From positions 697,896 through 761,895 of the forward strand of contig WBMV01006503.1 of assembly GCA_013396655.1 (NCBI GenBank): DNA of 64,000 bases, in the 5' to 3' direction. Numbering within the stretch: the first letter of the stretch is position 1; each line of letters begins with the position of its first letter. A program made the position numbers and the translations under genes. Positions 15,901 through 30,900 of this stretch are shown here, piece by piece. This stretch comes from Campylorhamphus procurvoides (Eukaryota; Chordata; Aves; Passeriformes; Dendrocolaptidae). Below the pieces are notes generated by a model that made no database searches, was not told the origin of the DNA, and was given only the letters and a program-made list of their open reading frames with translations.

Positions 15901-18900
15901 ATTCCATGGCTGAGAGGCAAATCACATTGCTACAGGAATTTCTGGGGTTTTGTTTTGGAGATTTTTTTTTGGTGTGGTTGTTTTGGGGTTTTTTTCAGTA
16001 ACTCAGAATCTAACCACAGTACAATTCCCCACTTAAAAAAAAATCATTCCAGGCATCCTTTCCACAAACACCTGTTTGTATAACCAAGTGAAGTATATAC
16101 TTACCGTATCTTTCAAATTATATTTCAGTTTCAGCCTCATCCTTGAATTTGCTCATAGATTTACAATTTTAAAAGCCAGAGGGACACTCAAGATCTAAGC
16201 TATGCCTGCGGTCTAACACGGAGCACGGAGCCTTATTTGGCAACTTCTTCCATGACACAGTAACAGGTGTACAGACCTCTAATTTTAAAACACTTGTTCA
16301 CTCAGAGACCAATCCTGTGTAGGTAGTTTTTTAAAATAGAAGTTTCAGATTTTTCCATTCCTATATGTGAATATTGAAGGTCTTCAATCTTAGAGTAAAA
16401 GTTCATACTGAACTGAAATTTGCTTACAAACCCCATTTAGCATCTTTTCTCAGAAAACTGCTCAGTAACTATTAGAAACTTGCCATAATCATCCTCCATT
16501 TTTAAATAAGCCAAATACCATCAATGGATAAATGAGACAATTTCAAGAAGCTATAGATGGAGTCATTATTTACAAAAAACTGTCAGTTTTATGGCTCAGC
16601 AATTTTACTGTAAAAGAGAAAGAAAAATCTAAAAGTGGAAAAGTGCCAACTGCCAACAGTCAGTTCCCAAGAACACATCTGTACACTCAAAATTAATTGC
16701 TAAATATGCATGAATTCAACAATTTTAAAAGGGGATCTAGGCTACCATTAAATATTTCAGAGAAAGATTTTGCATTTAGACTCAGTTTGGCAAATTGTAC
16801 TCACCCTATTCCTCGAGCTATAGGTTCCAGCTGCCGACATATGCAAGTTCTAACTTCATATTCCACATCCTGGCACAGTGATTTTACCAATGGAAGAACC
16901 TCTCTTTTAATACTAAAAAGGTGAACATTTTTTATTAATATATAGAATAAGAATATGTAAAATCCATTCAGTAGTACTCAGATTTTACTCATATATTACT
17001 TGCGATGGTAATTTTCAAAAAACTAATTTATCACACATGGTAGATGATTTGTCTGAGAATTTGCAACTATAAAAGAATACTGTACATCAAATGCAAATAT
17101 GTGCTGCAAAGAAATAGGAAAAGGACTATTTACTGTCATCATTTTCTCCTATTTCATCTATTTTTAAACTAAAAAAATAGTAGGTAGGCTTAGAGATTCT
17201 GTCCTTATTTAATAATCATCTTCGGTACCATTTTTGAACAGCCACTGAAAGAATATAAGGAATAATATAAATGGAAGTGCAAATCCCCATTAAAGGTGTG
17301 CAACACCTCATCTTTGGTATGCAGGTTATCACCAAAGAGATAATTGGGAAGAAAGAAGAAAAAGAATTTAAGATTAAAAGCTCCAGTACTGCAATACCTT
17401 CATGCAAGTAGACCAAATGTTCATGTTAAATCAGTGGCAGATATAAAATAAAGATTTTGATGTCTATTTAAGTAAAAACACATACTACAAACTCGCAGAA
17501 TCAGCCATTGCATTTCCTTTCACTGCCCAAGATGCTGTCACGAGTATTCATAAAATAACTTTATATAAATCCTTATGTTGTTGCAGAACTCAAGAGAAAT
17601 AATATGTAGACACAGACAAGCAAATTTTCAAGCCAGCCTGCACAGCCACCACTCATTCCAGTGAAAATTAATTTACTTCTTACAAAAAAATTTTGTCTCA
17701 AGTTTCAAAAAATTGGACAAAGCTGTGGAAGTTTGGCATTTTAGTACAGTCTGAAGTTAAGGGCTACTTAAAAAAAAAAAAGACATTTTTAACTAGCTGT
17801 TGGAACATGAGCAGGGAGTAGAAAAACTAATGTTCTATGACAAGGTCAGGACTTTTTCAATACTGTATAAAATAACCTGGGACTAACAAAAAATACAAAT
17901 GAAAAGTTTTTAATTATAGTATAAATTTTATGAGGACTAACTGTGCCATTCTGAAGAAGAAAGTGAAGATATGCCTATATATTGCCTGCTACTGAGGCGA
18001 GATACGTCTCCTGGGCCTCTACCAAGAGCCCTCCAGCAAGGGGAATGAGAGCATGTCATGAATCTTAGTCTGCCACACTGCAAACCTGGAGACCCAGGTC
18101 TCTTTCCAGCCCTCTGAACTGCACTCAGAGCTCTCTACCAGATGCACAGTATGTCCCAGATGATTCCCAGTCATCTTCTTGACATGTAGCTGCTGTGCAG
18201 AAGGGGAGTTATTATCTGTTCACTGAAATGAGGGGTTTTCTACTTCTGAACAGCAAGGAATCATATTAAAGAAACACAATGAAAGAAGGTATGATTGTTA
18301 TGAATACTACTTAACACCACAAGCAATCCACAGAGTCACTCATTTTCACGAGAATGCAACATCAAATAAATAAATGCGACTGCTATTCTGACAGAATTCT
18401 ACAAATTTGGAATATAAAGATTTTGAAGGCTTTGGTAACATTCTCAAAAAATATTACTCTACCATGCTCATTAACTTTTGCATGTACAGGTGTAGTCTAA
18501 ACAGCAAATGAAGATGTAGATAGCTTCCCTTTGGCTGCTTCTAGTTCTTTTTTATTAAAGAAAAAAATCATAATGTAAAGAAATTTATTCCTAACTGTCT
18601 TGTCATATCATCCTGTTGTTCTTCTATTCTGTTACGCTGAATTCTTGCATTCTGGGATAGATCAAAACCATTATTAGAGTGGATCTCATCAGCCAGACAT
18701 GGTTTCCGTGCTTTAGGAGCCCTTAGTGGATTTCTTTTGCAATTGCAATTGCCTGGACAGGAAACACATTTGGTGAAATGGTCCTACTACAATAAGCCTG
18801 GATAAACTGTCCAAGGAATGAACCATACCAACTGCTTTGGGCAGGTAAGTTATTCAGATTTACTTTCATCATTGCTTGCCTCTTCGCCAGCGCTGTCCAC

Positions 18901-21900
18901 GCTCACAGACACTGAACCTAAGGGCTGGATAACATCAGGCAATAACAGTGGTTTCTGATATATCTCCATAGAATTAGGGATAGAAAAAAATAGACATGCG
19001 TGTTAAATTTGGTTAGATAATAAAAAGTTAGGAATGGAATCCTTTTGTTTATGACAAGAAACTCTAAGGTGATGGAGTTGTGTTCTGTCCATGTAAACCA
19101 CAGAGAAATCCACTGTTTGGCTTATTTTTTAGTAATAAAAACTATATGAAAGAATGGCATGAAATCATATCCATTCAAATCTATGGGAGAACAAACTGAA
19201 GTTATGAACTGATGAACATAAGGAAATCTGAATATGCTAGTTATGTTATGAACATTTTTTATTATTAATTAATATCCAGATAAAGGGATCTGTAAATAGA
19301 AAGCATTTAGTTTTTACCACAAATCTACTTTTCCTGTAGTAATTTTTGTCCACTAACAAAGAAATGCTGGCTTATACTGTGAAATGAAAATATATTTTCA
19401 GCTTACTTACATATGAACTTCAAATTTGTTAGCTACTTTTCCCATGATTTTACAACTAACTAAACGGGACTGAAGTGTTTGAGAAAGCTGCGCTTTGGAA
19501 AGAAGTGGATTCAGGATCTATAAGAAAACAAAACAAGAAACATTAGCAGAAGAATTGTAAGCATGAAATAAAATATTCCTCTTCTTAAAAAGCATCACAA
19601 GAAACACACGCCAGATGTCATTAGCCTACTCATGGAATTAATCAATACTAAGAGTAATGATACCTATGTACATTAATAGTCTATTGGAAACCTGTATTCA
19701 ATATTCAGTGCTACTATAGAATATTAAATCCCTATATTGGCACAAATAGCAGTTCATGATTCAAATCACAGTCACAGGTTTACAACTGTCTACTTGTGAC
19801 TTTATGTTGTGACTAAGTTGTAAACGAATATTTATAGCTACTAACTGGTAGTTTTCACAAAACTTGCTAAATATGTTCCTGCACAAGAAAAAAGAAGATA
19901 TGCAGAGAAAGGAAAAGAAAGCCTCTACAGGTTATTTCTCATAAGTTTTCTCAGAAGATGGCCTTTTTCGCTGTGAAGTTTTGTGGCAACAATCTCTCTC
20001 AATTACACATACTTTGGGGATCTGCAGGAAAGACGTTTCACTTCCACACTGACAGGGAAAACCTGCATCTTTATTGGAGCTCTGCTACCACTTATTGGAT
20101 CACCTCTGTGATGCCAGACACAAACTAAGAAAGGCCTGCAGAACAACATATTTAGAAATATTATTGTTTGCCTAGAAATAATCACAGAAATCCAGGTACC
20201 AGGCCAAGAGGAACATTACAGACGGGTAATTCCTGTAGTCTGCCACAGTTCCTCAGTCTTTTGTGCAGAGCTCCACAAAAAGATAATATACAGGACAGGA
20301 AAGTCCAACAATATTTCAAAAACATTTTTCTTCTCCTCTTACCAGCTAAAATTTCAAGATGAGAAAATCTTACCACTGTAAAGACAAATAGATCCTCCAG
20401 ACTAGAATTAGTACATAAGATATGCTTCTAACTATAACACTACACAAAGAAATATATAATTAGCTATTTACAAAACTGTCTTTTACTTATTTGGACTTTG
20501 ATCTCCAGCATTCCATTTGATTTTACAGATATCAGAATTTTAGTCCAATAGCAAACAAAATGTAGTTTCTTCATAAAGACACAGAAGGAGATAGTATCCT
20601 TTAAACCAGCACAGTATACAGGAAAACATGTTACTGAGAATACTAAGTGCAGTGCAAGTGTTACAGAAAATTGACTTTATTTGCTAAAGAACATGATATT
20701 TTTTTAAGGTGACGTTCCTGTCTCTTGTTTTAGTACAGTCCTCTCTATGTTCCACAACCATTACCATTTTCACAGGTATAGAACTGCCACAAATCTTACA
20801 GAAGTGAATGAAACTTGCAGGGAAATACAATCCTAATCTCATTTTTTCTTAGCCTAAGTGAGAGATTATTATTACCTCATGTCTGACAGTTTCTTTTGGT
20901 AAAGCTTCTATAACAGCAAGAAGAGTTTCTAACCATGCATTGCTGACACCTGTTCAAAAGAAATGGGTTATATGTTATGTAACCCATGTTATGTTATATT
21001 GTACACACAACTACAACAAAACACACATCATTTTTACAAAATTTGTTCTAACTTTTTACACACACCTCTTCAAGGAGCTATGTACCTAAAACCCACTAAA
21101 TTAACATCCAAGACTTCAAACTAAGAAGTAGGATAGGTCAGAAGCAAATTCTATCCCAGTTTTTTTAACCTTTTCCATTCCTGTATAAAATTAATAATGA
21201 CCCTGTTTGTTTTGTAAACCTAATTTCCCTCATTTAGAAGCATATTCTTTCCTTATGCCCATTGAAACTTTCTAGTTTTACAAAAGGCCTTTTCTTTTCC
21301 TTTTTATTCTAAAAATAGTGTCAAAGAAAATAAGGAAACTAATTAGCAGAGAAGAAATGCCACCCATCCTCCCTTCATTTTTTCAGCAACAAAATTTTGG
21401 TACTTCCAGAGAAGCTCTCCAACTCAGTGAGAGCTTTGGGATTTAGTCCTTCAGTCAAAGTGGGTTTGTTTTTTTTTGCTTCAATCAGAATTACATTTAA
21501 ATATCATTATGGAAGTGGTCAGCATGCAAAAATCTTTTCACTCATGCAAGTCTAGATACAAAGTCACAGTGACTGCACTCACTGCTTTATCCAGTATTGT
21601 ATGGTCACTAAGGAAACAGAACATACAGAAGTCATCAGTCACCAGAGTCGCTGTAGAGCCCTGACCTGCATCTCTGTGTTCCAGGTTCTGGAGAATGATG
21701 TGTAGGAAGGAGTGGGAGTACGTATGAATAGACACTGACTCCTCTTGCAGAACAGTCAAAAATGAAACAGCAGCTGTTAACTGCAATTCCACTCCTGCAA
21801 CATGCAGAACCTCCTGTATAATTACAAATTATATCACTTTAAAGCATGAAGCAGAAATGTACTGAAAGAACGTCTGAATTCACTTTTAGAACTAATATGC

Positions 21901-24900
21901 AGCAAGCTGGGTAAATTATAAAATTCACTGTAAAATTATTTTCTCTTAACAGCAATTTCTTGCAGATATTAAATATTCCTGTAGGGTGAATACTTTGAGA
22001 AAAAAAGTAAATTACAATATTTTTTGTGACTTCCAGTTTCATCCATGCAAATTACAAAATGAGGTGTAAAAACAGATCAGCCAACAATTGCACTTCTGCT
22101 GTTTATGCACATGAATTAAAAAGAAGTATTTCATTCATTCAGTGTGAGATACTAAAATAGCAAAAGACAAATTTTGTCCCTTGACAACTAACATGGAACG
22201 CAAATAAAAAAGCACATGTAAGAGTTTCAAGAATAAAGCAAGATAGACTAGAATATCCAGCTAACTCAGCATTTAGTACTTCTGAGCTTTAACATAAAAG
22301 AATATAATTAAATTAGGCTGTCTTTAAAATCATCAATCCAAAAGTTAAACCAAGACTATAAAGGGATCAAATATTACTACATTTTTTGAATTAAACAAAA
22401 AGATAATTTGAATTTGAAATTTCAGATTTATGCAGAAAACTTGCATGCTGCAATTTATGACACAGCATTGATTTGTAAGTCTTAGCAAATATGAATATCA
22501 GCTAGGTGACATTCGATTTGTTTACTACTCTAAATGTATCTATCTCATGAGAAAATAAAAAGTTCATTATTGTACTATTAAAGTATTACACTCATTTTAC
22601 AACTCATTCCAAATTCAGTAAGAGTTTAAAGGCCATACTTTCTACTTAACATTTTATATGTGTGGTTTTGTTTCTTTTTTAAAGTGCTTGAGATGACAGT
22701 GTTTTCCCAGATCACTTGCCAAAAATCAAAAACAAGATGATCTTTTGATTTGAAATAAGTCTAGATCAGATTCAGAAAATATTAATTCTGCACCTAAATG
22801 CATGGCTGCTTATGGATTGGACAGGTGCATTCTTTGCTGGGTTAAAAACTGGCTGGATGGCCAGGTCCAAGGAGTGGTGGTGAATGGAGTCAGATCCAGC
22901 TGGCAGCTGGTCACAAGGGGTGTTGGAGACAATCCAGTTTAATGTCTTTATTGATGACCTGGACATGGAAATTGAGTGCACCCTCGGTCATTTTGCAGAT
23001 GACAACCAAGTTGGACGGGAGTGTTGATCTGCTGGAGGGTAGAAAAGCTCTGTAGAGGGATGTGGACTGGCTGGATTGATGGGCTGAAGCCAGTGGTATG
23101 AGGTTCAACAAGAGCAAGTGCTGGGCCCTGCACCAGAGTAACAACAACCCCATGCAGTGCTACAGACTTGGGGCAGAGTGGCTGGAAAGTGGCTTTCTTC
23201 ACTGAAAAGGTGTCCAGGCATTGGAACAGGCTGCCAGGGAAGTTTGGGGAGTCACCCTTCCTGGAAGTATTCAAAAGGCATGTGGATACAGAACCTGGGG
23301 ATGCAGTTCCATGGTGAACATGGTGGTGCTGGGTAAACAGCTGGACTCAAAGGTCTTAGGACTTCTCCAGCTTTAATGATTCTATGATTCTATGTATTAT
23401 ATAGCAGAGAAAATCTGCTGAGAAAATGGTTTGTACAGAATATTTGAGAAATTTTTAGTAAACTTGGTAAAAACTAAGATTTCATTCCACAAATGCCAAC
23501 CAGTTTGTATGTGCAAATGTACAATTATTAGTTTATCTGATTTCAAGGAGAACCATTACTTATCTTTCAAGACCTGTCTCAGTTTATGGCCTGGCTCAGT
23601 TTAAGGATTCTCTGTGCCCTTGCTCCTCCAAATGATAAAAAGAAACAGCATTGCACTGCTTACCAAAGTGTGATAAAATATTTGCGTTCAATAGCCATGG
23701 AAACCGCCCTCTTATTATTNGGGTGTTGGAGACAATCCAGTTTAATGTCTTTATTGATGACCTGGACATGGAAATTGAGTGCACCCTCGGTCATTTTGCA
23801 GATGACAACCAAGTTGGACGGGAGTGTTGATCTGCTGGAGGGTAGAAAAGCTCTGTAGAGGGATGTGGACTGGCTGGATTGATGGGCTGAAGCCAGTGGT
23901 ATGAGGTTCAACAAGAGCAAGTGCTGGGCCCTGCACCAGAGTAACAACAACCCCATGCAGTGCTACAGACTTGGGGCAGAGTGGCTGGAAAGTGGCTTTC
24001 TTCACTGAAAAGGTGTCCAGGCATTGGAACAGGCTGCCAGGGAAGTTTGGGGAGTCACCCTTCCTGGAAGTATTCAAAAGGCATGTGGATACAGAACCTG
24101 GGGATGCAGTTCCATGGTGAACATGGTGGTGCTGGGTAAACAGCTGGACTCAAAGGTCTTAGGACTTCTCCAGCTTTAATGATTCTATGATTCTATGTAT
24201 TATATAGCAGAGAAAATCTGCTGAGAAAATGGTTTGTACAGAATATTTGAGAAATTTTTAGTAAACTTGGTAAAAACTAAGATTTCATTCCACAAATGCC
24301 AACCAGTTTGTATGTGCAAATGTACAATTATTAGTTTATCTGATTTCAAGGAGAACCATTACTTATCTTTCAAGACCTGTCTCAGTTTATGGCCTGGCTC
24401 AGTTTAAGGATTCTCTGTGCCCTTGCTCCTCCAAATGATAAAAAGAAACAGCATTGCACTGCTTACCAAAGTGTGATAAAATATTTGCGTTCAATAGCCA
24501 TGGAAACCGCCCTCTTATTATTTCCACAGCCTGTCTCTGTCCTTTTCCCTCCCTTGCTATTACAGCCACAGCCAAGAAAGAATAAATACACCTATCAATT
24601 TTGTATTTTGAATATTTTTGGGATCAGAATACCTATCCATACTGCTCTGGGAGCCTGCCTTCCACTTGCTCAAAAAACAATCCCCAAAACAATCAAAAAC
24701 ACTATCTGGCACAGTAGATGCTAACGGAGCAGTTCAGGACAGAAAATAATGGAGCAGTACCAGGTGAATGGTTGGACTTGATGAACCTGAAGGTCATTTC
24801 CAACCTAAATTATTCTATGAATTCAGTTTTACGTACGTATTCACTTTGTACGCAATACAAACAGGGTTACTTACCAACCAACCAAGTTTCCAAATAGTCT

Positions 24901-27900
24901 CCTCCACAGATCCCCACAACTCTGGAAAGTCATGTGTGAGAACACATTCTCTGGATGTGCCTCCTCATGGACCTCGGGAGACATTGAAATGTAAATTTCT
25001 AGATTGCTTACACACCTGCCTGCATTGATGTTTGCACTCAGAACTGTACAGTTCTGCATTTGAAAAGGTATGGGTCTCCTCATTTTCACTGAACTCAGGT
25101 TGAGCAACCTAAATTTACTTAATATAAATTTCTTTATTTAGAAAGTAATGTATTTTTCTATACATGGATATTCCACAGATTTTCACTCTGCGGGTAAAAA
25201 GCTTTTCCTATCTTATTCAGACAAGTCTATTTAACGGAATAAAAGGGTATTAGCATGTTCTTAACTATTCCAATGTCCATAAGTTAAACTCAGGCATCAA
25301 AATTTGCAAAATTTAGAAAGCCTGGTTTATTCCATTAATTGGAAAAAAAGAAAATTTACCTCTGGTTTAAATGCACATTTTGTCCTGCAACAACAGAATT
25401 CTCTTGAAAGAATGCTGCAAACAGGAATATAGTCAAAATATTTTAGTAATTGTGTTGATAAGATAAAAAATTTAGTTTAAGACTGAAGTACACAGAAATA
25501 ATAAGGGTTACAGAAACTCAAGGATACAATGGCAATGGACCTCAAAATCAATGTTAGGTATAAAGAAGGATGAAAATCACCCCAACTCTGCTTAAACTAT
25601 AATATCAACTATGAAAAAAGAAAAGTTTTCAAGAGGAGGCTGATATATTAGGAAACTAAGTAACTGTGAAAATGAGTTTGGAACTGATCAGACAACACTG
25701 AATAAAGCGTACTGTATACACTACAAGAAGAACAGCCATAGTTTGAAAAGAGCCATTTGGTTTACAAAGAGAAATGTTGATAAGAATGTCTAAGCTCTCC
25801 CCAAATCTGCATTTCAATGACTTCCAAAGTTCATGAGGAGGTGCATGCAGAAATCCAGAGTGGGGTTCTCTACAAAAAAGAACCCGTAAGAGGATGACAC
25901 TTAATTTTAACTGAAGAATTTAAAAAAAAAAAAAATTCATAATCTCATTCCTACATTAACATCTAAATTATATACAGTGTATTTGTTTTCTTAGCATAAC
26001 CAAAATACTGTCACCTAACTCAATAGTTACTTATGTCAAATTTAGTGACATACTGATTTTGCTCATCTCAGATCTAAAACATGTAAATATATAAAGTGCC
26101 TTTAATATAATTTTAATTTAATTAGGTTACGCAATTGCATATACCCATTTCTATATTTACAGAAGTAAAGTTTATCACCTTCTCACAAATTAAATACAAA
26201 TTTGTCATGTATCTAGCCTTGCATTTATTTCTTGCTTTATCTGCATTACCTCACTTCTAATAAAAACAGTATTTATCTCTGCCTTAGGTTTCTGCAAGTA
26301 TGCTAAATCAGTACACTGGTTTCCTTATGCAGTTATATGGTGACAATACTTTCAAATAAATAGTCCACTGGAACTACTACAAAATGCATTTTTCATGTGC
26401 CAATTTGAATTCACAAATGATTTTTCCCAACCTAAAGAAGTGGAACCAAGTGCAGTAATTTAAATCAGCTTATTTCCCTGCAATGCCAGATTACATTTGC
26501 AAGAGTCTAATCACAGTTGAGTTCAATTATGCCTTTATAGACTATTAAAGTTCCCATTTAATGGTCAGAACAATTCCTCCAATAAAAAAAAGGATAATAA
26601 AAAAATAGGTCACGTTAATGATGCCAAATACTGTTTTGTAGTTAAAAGTGCAGTGCATATGGCTACAGAACTGTACTTCTATCACAGATAAAATGAATAT
26701 TAGATAACAGAACACCACTGAAAAACTGGCTTTATAAAAGCATGGCCGCAGAAGGAAACTTAACTCATATCAGAAAGTTTCAATTTATAAAGCTTAAATC
26801 TGAAAGGGTCACTTAGATTTAGACTGACCTCATTATATTTTACTCTTTTACCTCTGCCTGGAGCCCATTAACTTAGGTTTCATTTAATTTATCATCCAGG
26901 AAGGCATCCAGTTTGGGTTTAAATGACACTGTAAGACGAAAACCATACTACTTTTCTCAGTAATTTGCTCAAAGATTGATTTAATTCATTATTAAAGTTG
27001 TCTGCTTCATTTCTAATATTTCTGTCTTCAATTCCTAACGCTTCTTTCTTCATATACTGTTTTCAGCTGAATGTTCTTTAATATTATACAGGAAGATACT
27101 TTTACAAAGTAATTAAGTACTGCCTGATATAGGATCACACTGAGATCCAAATCCCACAGTACAAATATTTTCCAGGCCCTAGGCCCTGTTCATGCTAATG
27201 ATCATACTTTCAAATTTTTTCTCCATCCCTATATAAAGAAACTAAGACTAAAATCAAAAACTGTATTCCCATATTAGACTTTTTAGAGAAGACAGGCCAA
27301 GACCACCACTTCTTTACACCCTGAAAAATAAGGGTAAAAAATCCCCAGTGTTTCTTATTTCTCCTTCATTTCAGGAAGAATTCTACTCTTGAAGTAGAAA
27401 CACCAAAGGCAAAAATGGATTCAGTATGTTAAAAATAATAAAACCAAACCAACTTGTCTTGAAGCCAGTTTAGATGGTTTTGGAAAGACTGCGTTACGTA
27501 TCTCAGAATCACATGTTAGTAACTGCAAATGCTTTGTGTAAGTTGAGATGTTTTCAATTACTTTGTAAGTTCAAGTCATTCTTCTCAAAGCATTTTTAAA
27601 TACGTGCATATTTAAACAAAATGCCTATTGACCTGCATCTTACAGCACAGACCATAACTAGAAAGCACTTTAATGTTTTCTAAACAATCTGTCAGTCTAT
27701 ACTAGTCCTCAGTTCTAAGGAGAGCTATTTCCTGACCATTTGCTGAATTTAAAGAATCAGAGAAAAACTGGAACTGTTCTTCTTAAGAAAGAGGGGTCTG
27801 CTGGGATCACAGAAGTTTCAGGAGGTAATATGAAGTTGAGAGGTGATGTCTGATATTTACAGAACGTTTGAGGTTGGAAGGGCTCTCTGGAGGTCATTTT

Positions 27901-30900
27901 GTCTGATCCCCCTGGTCAAGCAGGGCCACCTAGAGCTAGGACGTGCCCAGACTGCTTCTGAATACCTCCAGGGAGGGAGATAGTAAAGACTCTGGGCAAC
28001 TTGTGCCAGTGCTTGGTCACCTTCATGGAGAAAAGACGTTTCTTGATGTTCAGAAGAAACCTCCCGTGTTTCTGTTTGTGCCCACTGCCTCTAGTCCTGT
28101 CACTGGGTACCACTGCAAAGAGCCTGGCTTTTTCAGGTATTTGCATATGTTGACAAGATCCTCTCCAGGCCTCTCTTCTGCAGGGTTTTCTTTGAATAGC
28201 CTCAGCCCTCTCAGCCTTTCCTCACAGGAGAAATGCTCCAGTCCCTTAATCCTCTTTATGACCCTTCATTGTACTCCCCTGTTATGAGGAGCCCAGAACT
28301 GGATACAGTGCTACAGGTGGAGTGCAAGGGAGGAATCACCTTCGTACAGCTGGCAATGTCCTGTCTAACGCAGCCCAGGATGCTTTGCTGCAGGGGAACA
28401 TCGCTGGCTCATGTTCAACCTGGGGACCACAGGACAATCATGTGCTCTTCTGCAAAAGCAGCTTTTCAGCTGAATGGCCCCCAGCATATATTGGTTAGGG
28501 AACACCATGGAGTACACCTACCATATGGAACCTAACTCTTCCCTGCAGAAGGCCTTGCATTTAAATACACTACAGAAGAATATTTGATAAGTAATCGTGG
28601 TAAAAACTGCAAAAATATTTGTTCCTCATCTTTCAGTCAATCAATTCATAAAATGTTCAGGATATGACTCATTAAATTAGTTTTTCACAAACGCTGACTT
28701 ATCCCTTGAGCAGCCTCTTCCTTAACATTAGAGGACAGAGGGAGGATTCAGTTTAAGAGCAATTCCACAGACAGTAAGAAATATACCAACAGATTTTTCA
28801 TAATAGGACTCTTTTTAATTCTTTATTAATATTTTGTTATGGCACCTGCCATGGAAGTAAAGGGGAAAAAAACACTGAGAGATTCATATCCACACAAGTT
28901 TCCAACAAAAGCAGTAATTAATTTTTTAAAAACTTCAGCAAAGAAAACAATGAAACATAACAAGAAGTTAGTGGAACAAATACAATTTTTGCATGGGCCC
29001 AGTTTGCTATTTAGTAATCATCTCATCTCACTTTTCTTATAAATAAAATTACAAACTTTCCTATACCTGGTAATGAGAATCTGATACAGATACAGCTAGA
29101 AAACTCACAGCAGCTACTATAGAAGATTTCTCCTCCTCCCTAATGCGCTTGAGACAGAGAGGACAACATAGCCAAGGAAATCCTTAACATAACTCTACAT
29201 TTCATTTCAACCTATTTTAGATCATCAAACTAATATTTAGCTTGAGTCAGTAGCTAGCTAAATTCTTCCTGTCTCAAGTGATCTAAATATTCTTGTTAAG
29301 CATTAGTTGCTTCCAAGAAGAAAATAACATTCCTACTGGCAAATTGTGTTAAAAAAGGAGGGATTTTAAATTATATGGGGAATAAAACACTAAATTCAAA
29401 AAGTGTTCTGGTAAAATCATAACTGAATCACACTACTGAAAATGTCAAACATCTCTAAAAATATGTGAGGAACAGGGAAACTGAGTCTGTCCATAAAATT
29501 ATTAACACAACTCAATGCTTTGAAAATAAAATCTCTACAAGAAACCCTTGTGATTTTTACGTCTTTTCCCATAGACGGCACATACGTTGAAATAACTTCT
29601 AACAAACACAATGGTCCTTTAGCTGACAATTTGTATAAATTAAAACTGGGTTTATGTCAAAATCGTCAATTGCATGAAACTAGGTTAGAGACTGTTCTAA
29701 ACCAAAACTTTGATTTAATCACAAAAAAACTGCCAATGGTGTTGGTAGAAGACTAATCCAATAAAAAGAAAAAAAAAACATAAAAACACACAAAAAGAAA
29801 AAATACAATAAATCAGCTCAGATAATTGTTGTTACCAAAATAAACTTTGAGATATTTTGATTGCCAGAACAAATTTTTCCACACAGCTGGTAGCCTTTAA
29901 AATCACTAAAAATCACTCTTAACAGTCAGGCTAACATAATCAAAGTCATAATTCCTATTGCAGCCCCATAGAGAGTTATTAGTGTTATTTAGTCACAGAG
30001 TTACTAAGCTTTGCATTTGCGTTTGTGACGCAGTTTGTTCTTATTTGGCTGAAACTGCTCCTTAAACCATGTCTTAAATGGACTTTCACATTTCTTCTAG
30101 CCAAGGGTTCATATCTGAGGCAGCGTGGAAATATAGAGATATATATCTTCCTTAAAGTCACAGAATCATAGAATGGTTTGGGTTGGAAGGGTCATCTAGT
30201 CCACGCTCACAGCCATAAGCAGGGACACCTTCCACTAGAACAGGTTGCTCAGAGTCCCATCCAGTCTTTCCTTGAGCACTTCCAGGGATGGCGCATCCAC
30301 AACTTCTCTGGGCAACATGTTGCAGTGCTTCACCATCCCTATGGCAAAAGACGTCTTCCTGAATCTAGCTTGAATCTACCTCTACCCTTCTTTAGTTATA
30401 CCCATTATCTCTTGTCCTATCTCAACAGGCAAAAAAGTTTGTCCTCATCTTTCTTATAAGCCCCTTTTAAGTATGGAAAGTTCACAGTAAGGTCTACCCA
30501 GGGCCTTCTCTTCTCCAGGTTAAACAATGCAAATATCGTTTACACAAATGTAGCTGTATATAAAATTACTGTATAATATTACGTGGTCAGCATGCATCTA
30601 GCACAACTAGCAAGGAGTTACTAAAAATCTGGGGAGGGCAGCATGTGAAATTTCACAGACAGCTAAAAGCAAACTACACTCTTCAGGATAGTAGCATGAA
30701 AATCCTAATGTTTGGATGGAAGGAGACTGAGAACGTCAAAATGAACGATTGTGACTGGAAGGTCCTCAAAAAGAATTCTCAAAAAGGTGCCAAAATACTG
30801 TTAAATCTTTAGAACACATAAATACTATTAATTCAGGGGCTTTTTTTTCCTGTTGTATTATTTTTTTAAAAACACCTGTAATACTTCATAAATTCAGTGA

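Larger units (their letters stand above)
22918..24522 (+). repeat. 802-bp exact direct duplication around one N (probable assembly artefact)
   Basis: Bases 22918-23719 reappear as 23721-24522 (offset 803), apparently identical throughout, including unique intronic sequence after the CR1 tail. The two copies abut a single N at 23720. The pattern fits two contigs with overlapping ends joined without merging. Confidence 0.95.

Noticed and set aside
22772..24077. Paired, identical ORFs on both sides of position 23720
   Set aside because: They are products of the duplicated contig overlap and of CR1 sequence.
27916..28535. ORFs of 76-114 codons near 28 kb
   Set aside because: They overlie the minus-strand CR1 at 27855-28507 and are not in its coding frame.
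29520..29765. 78-codon plus-strand ORF followed by AATAAA and an A-rich run, suggesting a retrocopy
   Set aside because: The residues resemble no protein I know, the A run is an irregular low-complexity tract, and ORFs of this size are common by chance here.
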